Position numbers and translations under genes: made by a program
Assembly (NCBI RefSeq): GCF_020991455.1
Contig: NZ_JAJMOX010000005.1
Location: 310,001 to 374,000 of the forward strand
Length of the DNA stretch: 64,000 nucleotides
From: Flavobacterium sp. JAS
GTDB lineage: Bacteria; Bacteroidota; Bacteroidia; Flavobacteriales; Flavobacteriaceae
Reading direction: 5' to 3'
Notes under the pieces: model-generated
The model's database searches: none
Seen by the model: only the letters and a program-made list of their open reading frames with translations
What the model was told of the DNA's origin: nothing
In this document: positions 36,767 through 45,628 of the stretch, in pieces
Position numbering within the stretch: position 1 is the stretch's first letter
How the letters are laid out: the number at the start of each line of letters is the position of its first letter

Positions 36767-37183
36767 TCACAATTCTTTCTCTATAGAACGGTTTAAATCA
36801 TCCAAACAAAAATCTAATGCCGCATTATGATTATGTACCAAATCCGGTACATCATTCAACTTAAACCATCTTTGAATTGGAAGATCAGATCCAAAATTGA
36901 TTCTGTAATGTTCACTATCTATTAAAGCGTAATATCGTAAACGTGCCTCAGACATATTATAGAAAATTGAACAATTAATTTCTTTAAAAATAATGGTAGA
37001 ATGAATATTGAACTCCTTCAATAAACCATGTACAGTATCATCAGTATCATTCGCATTCTTAACTATACCCGATAAGACTCCCCATTTTGCAAGGTCGATT
37101 CCTTTATCTTGTTTTACCAGAAGAACTTTAAGGTCATCTTCCTCGTAACAAAAAACTACGCAATCCACTAAAATCTTATCCAT
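36767..37183 (-). CDS. NUDIX-type regulator fragment (NrtR/AraR-like, lacks the DNA-binding domain)
   Basis: A 138-residue protein starting MDKILVDCVVFCYEEDDLKVLLVK, which is the start of the Nudix domain of NrtR/AraR-type transcriptional regulators. The Nudix box is degenerate (no REXXEE), as is usual in these regulators. Full-length members are about 230 residues with a C-terminal winged helix; here the protein ends right where that domain should begin, and no winged-helix sequence can be read downstream. Probably a decayed regulator, perhaps once controlling arabinose or other sugar genes. Confidence 0.6.
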   Translation of the reverse strand: MDKILVDCVVFCYEEDDLKVLLVKQDKGIDLAKWGVLSGIVKNANDTDDTVHGLLKEFNIHSTIIFKEINCSIFYNMSEARLRYYALIDSEHYRINFGSDLPIQRWFKLNDVPDLVHNHNAALDFCLDDLNRSIEKEL

Positions 37184-37309
37184 AAATCAATTAATTATTA
37201 ACTTCCTGTTTTTTTATTCATCTCTAATTTTTTTCCCAGAATTCAATATCTGTTCCTGAAGAATCTTTTGTTATCATTTTATTTATTTTTTCTCTATTCT
37301 TTCTCCTCT

Positions 37310-37453
37310 TTATTTGAAGATATCTATTAGGAATTTCTCAGGAATTTTTCCGTTCCAAAGATTGATTGGTGTGCTTTGACCAAAAAAATTAAAGCTGACC
37401 ATTATCAAACAGACGAAGGTCAATAAGGCTTGTTTTATACTTATATCTTTCAT
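37310..37453 (-). pseudogene. Truncated secreted esterase/lipase (only the N-terminus remains)
   Basis: A 47-codon frame on the minus strand starts at ATG 37453, which overlaps the stop of the GH2 gene as ATGA. It has a clear signal peptide ending FNFFGQ, then STPINLWNGKIPEKFLI and a stop. The INLWNGKIP segment is how many Bacteroidota acetylesterases/lipases of the alpha/beta hydrolase fold begin. The rest of the gene is gone. The ATGA overlap shows the gene was once translationally coupled to GH2. Confidence 0.65.
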
Positions 37454-39252
37454 TTTCTTTTATAATATTGCTCAATAATATACCAGGCTTTCTTTTTTTC
37501 TCCTTTTTCAGATAACAATCCTTTTCTGTTATACCCCTTTTGATAAACTTGGTTCATCCTCCCCAATGATTTATAATCAAATAACAACCATGGAGAAATT
37601 CCGCATAAGTTTGGTATAGTTTTAAATAATTCTATTTGATCCTTGTAAATTTGTTTCTGATATCCTTCTGTCCAATAAGCAGCCTGATCACTTGGTTCAG
37701 TATTATTTCCATAGACTGCTTCTCCTCCAAACTCTGAAATAAATACCGGTTTGTCAGGATAAGCAAAGTCCCATTTTACCTCCGATGGTTTACCTTGCCA
37801 CGGATCATACCATCCAATATACTCGTTAATACAAATCAGGTCAGAATATTCATAAAGTGTATCCCACACCTTAAAGGAGTTATCCTTGTATGATTGTGTA
37901 TTGACTACATGGGTAATCAAACGGGTTGAATCTAATGCCTTACATTTTTGAGTTAACACACTAAGAGCATTATTTCGATTTGGTGTTCCCGGATATGTCT
38001 CATTTGAAAGACTCCATATTATAACGCCACAATGATTTTTGTCTCTTCGAATCATTTCTTTCAGCATAGTCTCCATCTTTATCTGAACAAGACTGTCCGA
38101 AAATTGAATATGTTGATAAATGGGAAGTTCACTCCACACCATTAAGCCCCTTTTTTCAGCTTCCTTAATTATGTTCTCATTGTGTGGATAATGGGCAAGA
38201 CGAACAAGGTTACAGCCTAATTCTTTTGCTGCATTCAATAATACTAGGGCATCCTGTTTTGAATGGGCCCGAGTCCCTTTATATGGATTTTCTTCGTGGA
38301 TATTTACTCCTTTAAAAAAGATTTCTTTTTTGTTAAGCAACACTTTATTCCCTCGTACTTCAATACATCTAAACCCAATAGTATCTGTTACCGTATCAGT
38401 TTCACTTTCAATTATTACGTTATAAAGCTTAGGATTTTCAGGAGACCAAAGCTTAAAATTTGAATCAAATTCAACATTGACATATCCCATATCATTTGAT
38501 TCCATTTTATAAGATTTGTTAATCTCCGGAATCTTTATCGTAACCTTTTGTTTTTTAGCTGTTCCATTTAGCTGTATCCATCCCGAAACTTTTTTTAGAC
38601 TTCCTTTTTTTAATTGAATAGAATAATCTTCGATAAATGTTTTATTCGTTTCAATCAAATTAACATCACGAGTTATACCGCCATAATTGAACCAATCATA
38701 GCCCCTACCAGGCAAACCGCTCTCCAGGCGCTTGTTATCTACTTTTACGATTAGAGAATTTTCTCCTTTTTTTACCTTACTTGTTATTTCAAACTCAAAC
38801 GGTGTAAATCCTCCCTCGTGAATGCCTATTTTTTCTCCATTAAGATATACAGTGGCTAAATAATTTACTGCCCCAAAATGAAGAAATAGTCTTTTTTCTT
38901 TATTGAGCTTGTAATCGAATAGTTTCTTGTACCAAACAACTCCTTCAAAATAAGTTAGTTCACATAACTGCGAGTTAAAATCACCTGGAACTTTTAAAAC
39001 TGGTCCGCCATCAAAGGAATATTCGATAAAGTCAGTCTTCTTTTGCGGTTTTTTCTCTAACCAGACTTGTTTCCAATCACCTATGTTTGTCGGGTCAAGA
39101 ATAACCTGCCAATCACCATTTAAACTTAATAAATTTCGGGACTCAACATTTACCATAGCAGACTGAGCCTGTAAATAATTCCCAAAAAAAAGAATAATCA
39201 CAATAGCCAGTTTCTCCATTTTCAATACTATTTTCTCTGTTCTTTCATGCAT
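37450..39252 (-). CDS. GH2 enzyme with N-x-K motif (probable beta-glucuronidase-type)
   Basis: A 600-residue secreted GH2 enzyme: sugar-binding jelly roll (about 40-200), Ig-like domain (about 205-300), TIM barrel (about 300-600). Acid/base Glu418 is in WSLSNET and nucleophile Glu507 in FISEFGGEA. Near the C-terminus, Asn575-Arg-Lys577-Gly matches the N-x-K motif that binds the substrate carboxylate in beta-glucuronidases. That points to a beta-linked uronic acid substrate. An internal ATG (residue 12) gives a tidier signal peptide, MEKLAIVIILFFG. It may act with the lyase on uronic-acid-decorated glycans; glucuronic versus galacturonic acid is not decided. Confidence 0.82.
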   Translation of the reverse strand: MHERTEKIVLKMEKLAIVIILFFGNYLQAQSAMVNVESRNLLSLNGDWQVILDPTNIGDWKQVWLEKKPQKKTDFIEYSFDGGPVLKVPGDFNSQLCELTYFEGVVWYKKLFDYKLNKEKRLFLHFGAVNYLATVYLNGEKIGIHEGGFTPFEFEITSKVKKGENSLIVKVDNKRLESGLPGRGYDWFNYGGITRDVNLIETNKTFIEDYSIQLKKGSLKKVSGWIQLNGTAKKQKVTIKIPEINKSYKMESNDMGYVNVEFDSNFKLWSPENPKLYNVIIESETDTVTDTIGFRCIEVRGNKVLLNKKEIFFKGVNIHEENPYKGTRAHSKQDALVLLNAAKELGCNLVRLAHYPHNENIIKEAEKRGLMVWSELPIYQHIQFSDSLVQIKMETMLKEMIRRDKNHCGVIIWSLSNETYPGTPNRNNALSVLTQKCKALDSTRLITHVVNTQSYKDNSFKVWDTLYEYSDLICINEYIGWYDPWQGKPSEVKWDFAYPDKPVFISEFGGEAVYGNNTEPSDQAAYWTEGYQKQIYKDQIELFKTIPNLCGISPWLLFDYKSLGRMNQVYQKGYNRKGLLSEKGEKKKAWYIIEQYYKRK

Positions 39253-39328
39253 TTCTTTTGGTCCTTTCTATTAATATTAACGTCTATTACATGCGAAGTT
39301 TTGGAAATCAAAAAAACGTATTATTGAA

Positions 39329-41248
39329 TTATTTTATCACCCCAACAAATCCTCCTCCAGAAAGACACTCCACTTTTACTGTACTTCCTTTTTTAATTTT
39401 TATTGTTTCTGAAGAAAAAGATTTGTCGTCCTTTCCATCTTTAATCAAATGTAAATCATAGTTTCCTTTGTCCAGAAAATCAAATTTTATGATTAAAGTC
39501 TGAGGTTCTCCTTTTCCGTTGAGTCCGCCTATATACCATTGATTTCCTTTTTTACGGGCAATCACTACTTTTTCGCCTGGATCGCCGTCGATTAATTTTG
39601 TATCATCCCATGCAGTTGGAACCTCTTTCAAAAAGTTTTTTGGTTCTGCTGGTAAAGATTTATATGCAGATGGGCTGTCTGCAAAATGCTGTAATCCTGA
39701 TTCAAATACAACAGATAAAGCCAGCTCATGAGCATAAGTTGTTATATGTGGATGCTGCGAATTTGAAAAAGTAACAGGCGTGTAATCCATCGATCCAATT
39801 ACATTTCGTGTAAAAGGAAGCGTAGTATTATGTGCTGCTGCTTTATTAGTCAATACCTGATCATTATTGTACCATTCTGCACCATACACAGCTTCTGTTG
39901 TCATGAGATTAGGATAAGTTCGCGCCCACCCACGAGGAATTGTCGCTCCATGAAAATTCACCATTAAATGATATTTTGCAGCATCTTTCAAAATATCAAT
40001 GTAATACCTCATCATATCTTGCTGGTCACCGGCAAAAAAATCGACTTTGATTCCATAGACGCCAATTTTGTTGAGCCACGAAAATTCTTTTGCACGTTTT
40101 TCTGCTGTAAGTAAACGGTCATTCGGTGTTGGATCGAGCCAGATTGAGCCGGAATTATACCACATCAATGGTTTTATTCCTTTGCTTTTTGCATAATTCA
40201 CTGCAGCATTTATATCACCTCCATTAGTCATTACATCCCATTCCCAGTCGATCAATACATAAGGCCAATTCATTTCAACAGCCAAATCAACGTACTCCGC
40301 TACCTTTTGATAATCCTTAGATCCATGATTGTTTGCCCAATAAATCCATGAAACTACACCTGGTTTAATCCAATTAGTATCTTTTAATTGGCTTGGTTGG
40401 CTAACATCTGTAATCAAAGTTGATTCGACTATATCTGATAATTTACCAATGATAAGGGTATGCCACTGAGAATTCCAAGGTAATGTAGTCTTAACTCCAT
40501 CCTGCTTAAAATTATCACGGCCATTAGGGTAAGTAACCTGATATTGGTTCGTATTTTTTAAATTACTCAGCTTTGCTCCGCAATTATTTTCTGTTATATC
40601 TGCCTCCGAAATTAATGCCCAAACGGGCTGATTATTCACTTTATATAAAGCTGGAAAACCCCATTCCTGGTATTTATCAATATTCAAACCCGTTTTGCTT
40701 AAGGGATAAAAACCTTCATAAGCAAGATTGAAAGGCTGCATCCAACGGGATGTGTTCTCAGGCAAAACATACGTTGTAGCTTCATTTATGATATTAACTT
40801 TTGAGTCTGATTGATTTGGGAAAACATAGCGAAAGGCAATACCATCATTATAAACCCTGAAAATAATATCTAATGACTGATGATTGGAATTTTGAAAACT
40901 GAATGTTTTTTCGGTACCTGAATTCTCGCACTGCTGGCGTTTACCGCAAACCATTTCATATTTATCGTGTATTGAAACTGGTTTTGACGTTGAAATCAAA
41001 CGCAGGTTATCTGCAAATTGTTCATCGGCACGATTAATACCTAATTTAGAATCCGGTAATACTTCTACAAACTTGTTTTCAGTTTTATACAATGCCTTAA
41101 AAAAAAGATTATGTTCCGTATTCTTTTCAGACAAATTCAAAACAACTTTTATTTTTCCGTTAGGCGAAATTATTTCCTGCGCATTTATACTTAATGAACT
41201 TAAAATAACAAATAGTACAGAAATACTATGTTTCATTGATACTCTCAT
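39329..41248 (-). CDS. GH97 retaining glycosidase (probable alpha-galactosidase)
   Basis: A 639-residue secreted enzyme with the GH97 layout: N-terminal super-sandwich (about residues 25-290), TIM barrel (about 295-560), C-terminal beta domain. The retaining subgroup is recognised by an aspartate nucleophile in YGIKVDFF (Asp403) and an acid/base glutamate in TTEAVYGAE (Glu452), as in the alpha-galactosidase BT1871; the inverting SusB type lacks this arrangement. It would remove alpha-galactose in the periplasm. It is 4 bases downstream of a GH2 beta-galactosidase-type gene. Confidence 0.87.
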   Translation of the reverse strand: MRVSMKHSISVLFVILSSLSINAQEIISPNGKIKVVLNLSEKNTEHNLFFKALYKTENKFVEVLPDSKLGINRADEQFADNLRLISTSKPVSIHDKYEMVCGKRQQCENSGTEKTFSFQNSNHQSLDIIFRVYNDGIAFRYVFPNQSDSKVNIINEATTYVLPENTSRWMQPFNLAYEGFYPLSKTGLNIDKYQEWGFPALYKVNNQPVWALISEADITENNCGAKLSNLKNTNQYQVTYPNGRDNFKQDGVKTTLPWNSQWHTLIIGKLSDIVESTLITDVSQPSQLKDTNWIKPGVVSWIYWANNHGSKDYQKVAEYVDLAVEMNWPYVLIDWEWDVMTNGGDINAAVNYAKSKGIKPLMWYNSGSIWLDPTPNDRLLTAEKRAKEFSWLNKIGVYGIKVDFFAGDQQDMMRYYIDILKDAAKYHLMVNFHGATIPRGWARTYPNLMTTEAVYGAEWYNNDQVLTNKAAAHNTTLPFTRNVIGSMDYTPVTFSNSQHPHITTYAHELALSVVFESGLQHFADSPSAYKSLPAEPKNFLKEVPTAWDDTKLIDGDPGEKVVIARKKGNQWYIGGLNGKGEPQTLIIKFDFLDKGNYDLHLIKDGKDDKSFSSETIKIKKGSTVKVECLSGGGFVGVIK

Positions 41249-41251
41249 ATT

Positions 41252-43690
41252 TTAATTATTGTGCTTTGATTTAATAATTATACTTTTTGCTTCTAATCCA
41301 TTAGAGATTACCGATAATTTAATTTCACCTGCCTCATGATTGCTTTTTATAACCACCAAAGCTCGTCCATGCCATGCTTTACGAGTACTACCTACATATT
41401 GCTCAGTGTCTTTTATATCAGCATTATCAACTCCTGCAATAACTCCCGGTCCTTCAATTTTAAAATCCAGACGATTAACAGCATTCGGTTGGAATATTCC
41501 ATCCTTATCTGTTATTTCGATAGTTATATACGATAAGTCCTGACCGTTGGCCAATATTTCATTTCGATCTGCTGTAAGTTTTATTTTTGCAGCATCGCCG
41601 GCAGTTTGTAAAATGGTTGATGCTACTTCTTTATCATTTTCTACTCCAACAGCTTTAAGCAAACCGGGAGAATATGGAATTGAAAAAGTAGCCTTAAATT
41701 GCTCTTCTTTACTAGTTTTTTGTTCACCAACCAGTTTGTCGTTCAGGTATAATCTTACTTTAGGATATTTAGAATATACCTCAACCTGAACCGTTTTTCC
41801 TTCAAAGACAGGCCATGTCCAGCTTTCCCACGTTGGCCATACTGACCACCATGTTTCTTTTATTTCCAAAGGTTCCGGAGCTGGTTCACGAACCGCCATA
41901 TAGAGTTTTTCGTTATTATTGTACAACATACTACGGTAATGAGAAATGGGTTTTCTCCAACCAAGCAAATCTATATCACCGCAGTAAGCACCATGATAGG
42001 GAAAGAAATCATTTTCCCAGTGCTGACCAGGTACTTCTCCCGAATAATACCAACGTCCAATTCCCGATTCTCCCAAATAATCCATAGCTGTCCAAACAAA
42101 ATCACCTATTACATAGTTATTTTCCTGAACGAGTTTCCAATTGTTAAAAGCATCTTTAGGATAAGATTCGGTTTGAACTATAATACGTGAAGGCACTCTT
42201 TTATGATCGTCCGGAGCAGTATGCAGGTTGTAATTATATCCGGCAACATCGTGTACGTTTATCAAAGAATCTAAGTTTTCCCATTTGTCTAAATTCACAA
42301 CTGCAGAAGTTACAGGCCTTGTAGTGTCTATTTTTTTTACTTCCTGCATAAGCATTTTAGCAGTTTCAACAGCCTCAGGTTTTCCTCGCTCTACAATTTC
42401 GTTACCGATGCTCCACATAACTATAGAAGGATGGTTTCGATCTCTCAAAATCATTGCCTGTAAATCTTTTTTCCACCATTGGTCAAAATATTTTGCATAA
42501 TCATTGCTATTTTTTCCAATCTTCCAGCAATCGAAAGATTCATCCATTACCAATAGACCTAATCGATCGCAGGCATCAAGAAACGCCTCAGAAGGCGGAT
42601 TATGAGAGGTTCTCACTGCATTGAACCCACCGGCTTTAAGCAATTCTACTTTGCGTTCTTCGGTGCGATCAAAAGCAGCAGCCCCTAAGCTGCCATTATC
42701 ATGATGCACACAACCACCATTTATTTTTACTGTTTTTCCGTTTAACTGAAATCCATTTTCAGCAGTAAATTTTATAGAACGGATACCAAAATTAGTTTTG
42801 GTTTCATCAACTACTTTTTTATCTTTTACTATCTGAATCTGAGCCTGATATAAAAAGGAAGTTTCTGGTGTCCAAAGCTTAGGATTCGATACTGATATAG
42901 TCTGAGTTAATTCTTTCTCATTATGCGCCGGAAGCTCTATTTGCATCTGGCCATTTCCAACATTCTTAGAAATGTTGTTTGAAAGAACTGTCTTTACAAC
43001 AATACTCTGAGCAAATTCTGTTTCATTTTTTATTTTGGTTTTTACCAGTACAACTGCCTTTTTTGAAGATACCTCGGGAGTTGAAACAGCAACACCCCAA
43101 TTTGTAACATGTACAGGATCTGTAACCATCATCCATACATGGCGATAAATTCCGGAGCCACTGTACCAACGGCTGTTCATTTGCTGTGAATTATCGACCC
43201 GTACTGCAATAACATTTTCTTTTCCAAAGTTTAGATAAGGTGTAAGGTCATAACTGAATGATGAGTAGCCATAAGGATAAATACCGAGCGATTTTCCGTT
43301 AATAAAAACTTCAGAATTCATATAAACACCTTCAAAATAGATAGCTGTTTTTTTGGTTTTCCATTCGTCAGGCGCTTGAAACGTTTTGCGATACCAGCCA
43401 ATTCCTGAAGGAAAATAACCGCCACCTGCGCCAGTAGTATTTTTAGGATGAATTTTTCCTTCGATACTCCAGTCGTGAGGCAAATCGAGATTACGCCAGC
43501 TTGTATCATTGAAATTGCTTGTTTTGGCTTCAGCGTCATCGCCTAAAAAGAATTTCCAGTTATAATCAAATAACTGTTTTCTTTCGGTTCTATTTTGGGC
43601 ATATCCGGAAAGAAAGCTTATAAATAGTATAAATACGAATACTAGCTGTTTTGTGGGATATTGCTTTTTATAGGGTTTTAAACTCCTCAT
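41252..43690 (-). CDS. GH2 beta-galactosidase
   Basis: An 812-residue secreted GH2 protein: jelly-roll sugar-binding domain, Ig-like domain, TIM barrel with acid/base Glu431 in WSIGNEIVE and nucleophile Glu508 in VQTESYP, then DUF4982 and an additional Ig-like C-terminal domain with LSYITIEITDKDG. This is the common Bacteroidota beta-galactosidase form. It should remove beta-galactose from xyloglucan side chains after defucosylation. The cytoplasmic-looking stretch before the signal core is about 15 residues. It is followed 3 bases later by GH97. Confidence 0.88.
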   Translation of the reverse strand: MRSLKPYKKQYPTKQLVFVFILFISFLSGYAQNRTERKQLFDYNWKFFLGDDAEAKTSNFNDTSWRNLDLPHDWSIEGKIHPKNTTGAGGGYFPSGIGWYRKTFQAPDEWKTKKTAIYFEGVYMNSEVFINGKSLGIYPYGYSSFSYDLTPYLNFGKENVIAVRVDNSQQMNSRWYSGSGIYRHVWMMVTDPVHVTNWGVAVSTPEVSSKKAVVLVKTKIKNETEFAQSIVVKTVLSNNISKNVGNGQMQIELPAHNEKELTQTISVSNPKLWTPETSFLYQAQIQIVKDKKVVDETKTNFGIRSIKFTAENGFQLNGKTVKINGGCVHHDNGSLGAAAFDRTEERKVELLKAGGFNAVRTSHNPPSEAFLDACDRLGLLVMDESFDCWKIGKNSNDYAKYFDQWWKKDLQAMILRDRNHPSIVMWSIGNEIVERGKPEAVETAKMLMQEVKKIDTTRPVTSAVVNLDKWENLDSLINVHDVAGYNYNLHTAPDDHKRVPSRIIVQTESYPKDAFNNWKLVQENNYVIGDFVWTAMDYLGESGIGRWYYSGEVPGQHWENDFFPYHGAYCGDIDLLGWRKPISHYRSMLYNNNEKLYMAVREPAPEPLEIKETWWSVWPTWESWTWPVFEGKTVQVEVYSKYPKVRLYLNDKLVGEQKTSKEEQFKATFSIPYSPGLLKAVGVENDKEVASTILQTAGDAAKIKLTADRNEILANGQDLSYITIEITDKDGIFQPNAVNRLDFKIEGPGVIAGVDNADIKDTEQYVGSTRKAWHGRALVVIKSNHEAGEIKLSVISNGLEAKSIIIKSKHNN

Positions 43691-43801
43691 TTTGTTGTGT
43701 TTATATTTATAATTGAATTATTGGATATAGCATTCTTTTATTGATATGTTATTGCATAATTATAACAAAGGCTTTACAACACTTTGCAGAGAATTATTAT
43801 C

Positions 43802-45580
43802 TTAACGCAAAGGAGTTATCCGATATAGTCCGGCACCATGTTGTGGCAATTCGCGCTCAAAGCTCCCATTAAAAGTTCCCAGATCTTTGTGATTCCACAA
43901 ATCGCGCACTTTTACTTTTCCTTTTATATCAATAGCTTCAAAGTTTACTTTTACATTGGCCTTGTCGGGAAAATTTAATGTGCCTTTATCAACCAAAACC
44001 CCAAAAACTACTGAGCCTTTTTCCTGTGTTACGTAACCGGTTGCTGTAAAAGAATCATATCCTTCGAGCAACTCATAAACGATCACAGACTCTGCATGAG
44101 CGCCAATTCCCTCTCGTGTTTCATTATTTATAATAATTGGGTTATTGTCGCAGGTACGGTTGACATTCGCTTCTCCCCAGCCCGAAGTTGCACTCACCCA
44201 TTTGAGGTTAGTCAGTTTTAAATCGCCTTTGGGGCCGTGAAGTACAGGATCGACCCAAACGATATGATCCGAATCAAACCCGTTATCACCATCTTTCACA
44301 AAGAGAACAAGTCTTTTCCCCTCTTTTACAGATACTTCTACCTTTTGCGAACTTCCTTTGCCGGCAATTATTGGACTTACATAATCGGCATTGTTTAAAT
44401 CAACATTCTCTCCCTTGCTTTGTGCATTGAAAAGAACCACATACTTGTCTTTACTATTAGGCACATCGGCTGTCCACACAATTAAATTCTTTTCACGCGA
44501 TACCTGATGGTTATTTATGCTGTGTTGATTTACTTTGAGCATTTCGGGATTGGTGAGCATTTCCTTAGTAAAATCGTCGAGTTTGGTCATGTCTCCACCA
44601 AAAATAAGTGGTGAACGACCAATAGCCCAAAGGCTCATAAGCGTATATTGTTCATTTTGGGTGAAATTAGTTGGACGTTTGAATTCAACAATTCCAATAG
44701 GCAGCATATCGGCATCTGGGAAATGTCCAGGTCCACGAAAAGGGGTCCACACATCCATTCGCTCAAACATGCCTTGCAACAATCCCCAGCGATCCCAAAA
44801 ATCATCAGTGATACGCCACATATTGGCATGATTCATAACATGTTCGCCCATTTTAACCGGCGTTGCTCCCGGCGATAAACTTAACAGAATATGTCTTCCA
44901 GTTTTGTCTATTGCTTTGCGGAGAGCTTCAATTTCTGCTTTTTGCACATCATCATAAGGTCGTGAAATATCGTCACATTTGATAAAATCCACGCCCCAGT
45001 CAGCATACATCTGTACAATAGAATTATAGTAAGCCTGACCTTCAGGGCTATTGGCATTAACGCCGTACATATCAGGATTCCATCCACAAGTAGAGCTTTT
45101 AATAACAATATCCTGGGCTTTTACGTTTGTCCCAAGTACAGACGTATTTTTTTCGACAGCCTGACGAGGAATTCCACGCATAATATGAATACCGAATTTC
45201 AGTCCTTTGGAGTGCACATAGTCAGCAAGGTGTTTAAATCCTTTTCCATCAGCAGCTGAAGGAAATTTTTTCAGCCCAGGAGTTAAGCGGCCATATTCAT
45301 CCATGGTGAGCATCGCTTTGGGGTCGTAAGCATGTCCTTTTGCTTCAGGTTCATACCATTGAATATCTACTGTGAGATAGTTGTATCCGCTGGGTAAAAG
45401 GTATTTTGCCATCGCATCGGCCTGTTCTTTTACCTGCTGTTCCGTAATGGTTGTTCCAAAACAATCCCAACTGTTCCATCCAAGAGGTGGGGTTGATGCC
45501 CATTGGTGGTATTTTGGGGTTGTTTGTGCATTCATAACGCTAAAGACAACTGCCAAAAACAAGGTAAGTTTAAATTTCAT
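43802..45580 (-). CDS. GH27 alpha-galactosidase-type enzyme with nested NPCBM domain
   Basis: A 592-residue secreted enzyme. The barrel starts TPPLGWNSWDCFG; the nucleophile is in DFIKCDD (about Asp203) and the acid/base in WRITDDFWD (Asp259 or Asp260). Near residues 445-540 an NPCBM-like module (GWGEANVNRTCDN, GIGAHAESVIVYEL) is nested inside the C-terminal beta domain, which resumes as KVKVRDLWNHKDLG. It may cleave alpha-galactose or beta-L-arabinopyranose, as GH27 includes both. The second GH27 at 59166-61220 carries its NPCBM at the N-terminus instead. Confidence 0.86.
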   Translation of the reverse strand: MKFKLTLFLAVVFSVMNAQTTPKYHQWASTPPLGWNSWDCFGTTITEQQVKEQADAMAKYLLPSGYNYLTVDIQWYEPEAKGHAYDPKAMLTMDEYGRLTPGLKKFPSAADGKGFKHLADYVHSKGLKFGIHIMRGIPRQAVEKNTSVLGTNVKAQDIVIKSSTCGWNPDMYGVNANSPEGQAYYNSIVQMYADWGVDFIKCDDISRPYDDVQKAEIEALRKAIDKTGRHILLSLSPGATPVKMGEHVMNHANMWRITDDFWDRWGLLQGMFERMDVWTPFRGPGHFPDADMLPIGIVEFKRPTNFTQNEQYTLMSLWAIGRSPLIFGGDMTKLDDFTKEMLTNPEMLKVNQHSINNHQVSREKNLIVWTADVPNSKDKYVVLFNAQSKGENVDLNNADYVSPIIAGKGSSQKVEVSVKEGKRLVLFVKDGDNGFDSDHIVWVDPVLHGPKGDLKLTNLKWVSATSGWGEANVNRTCDNNPIIINNETREGIGAHAESVIVYELLEGYDSFTATGYVTQEKGSVVFGVLVDKGTLNFPDKANVKVNFEAIDIKGKVKVRDLWNHKDLGTFNGSFERELPQHGAGLYRITPLR

Positions 45581-45628
45581 TTTTATTTTAGTTTTAAATC
45601 ACTAGTTACTAATCACATAAGCTAATCC

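Noticed and set aside
37190..37300. Short frame MITKDSSGTDIEFWEKN on the minus strand
   Set aside because: Only 17 codons, no recognisable family; treated as part of the decayed region after the truncated esterase.
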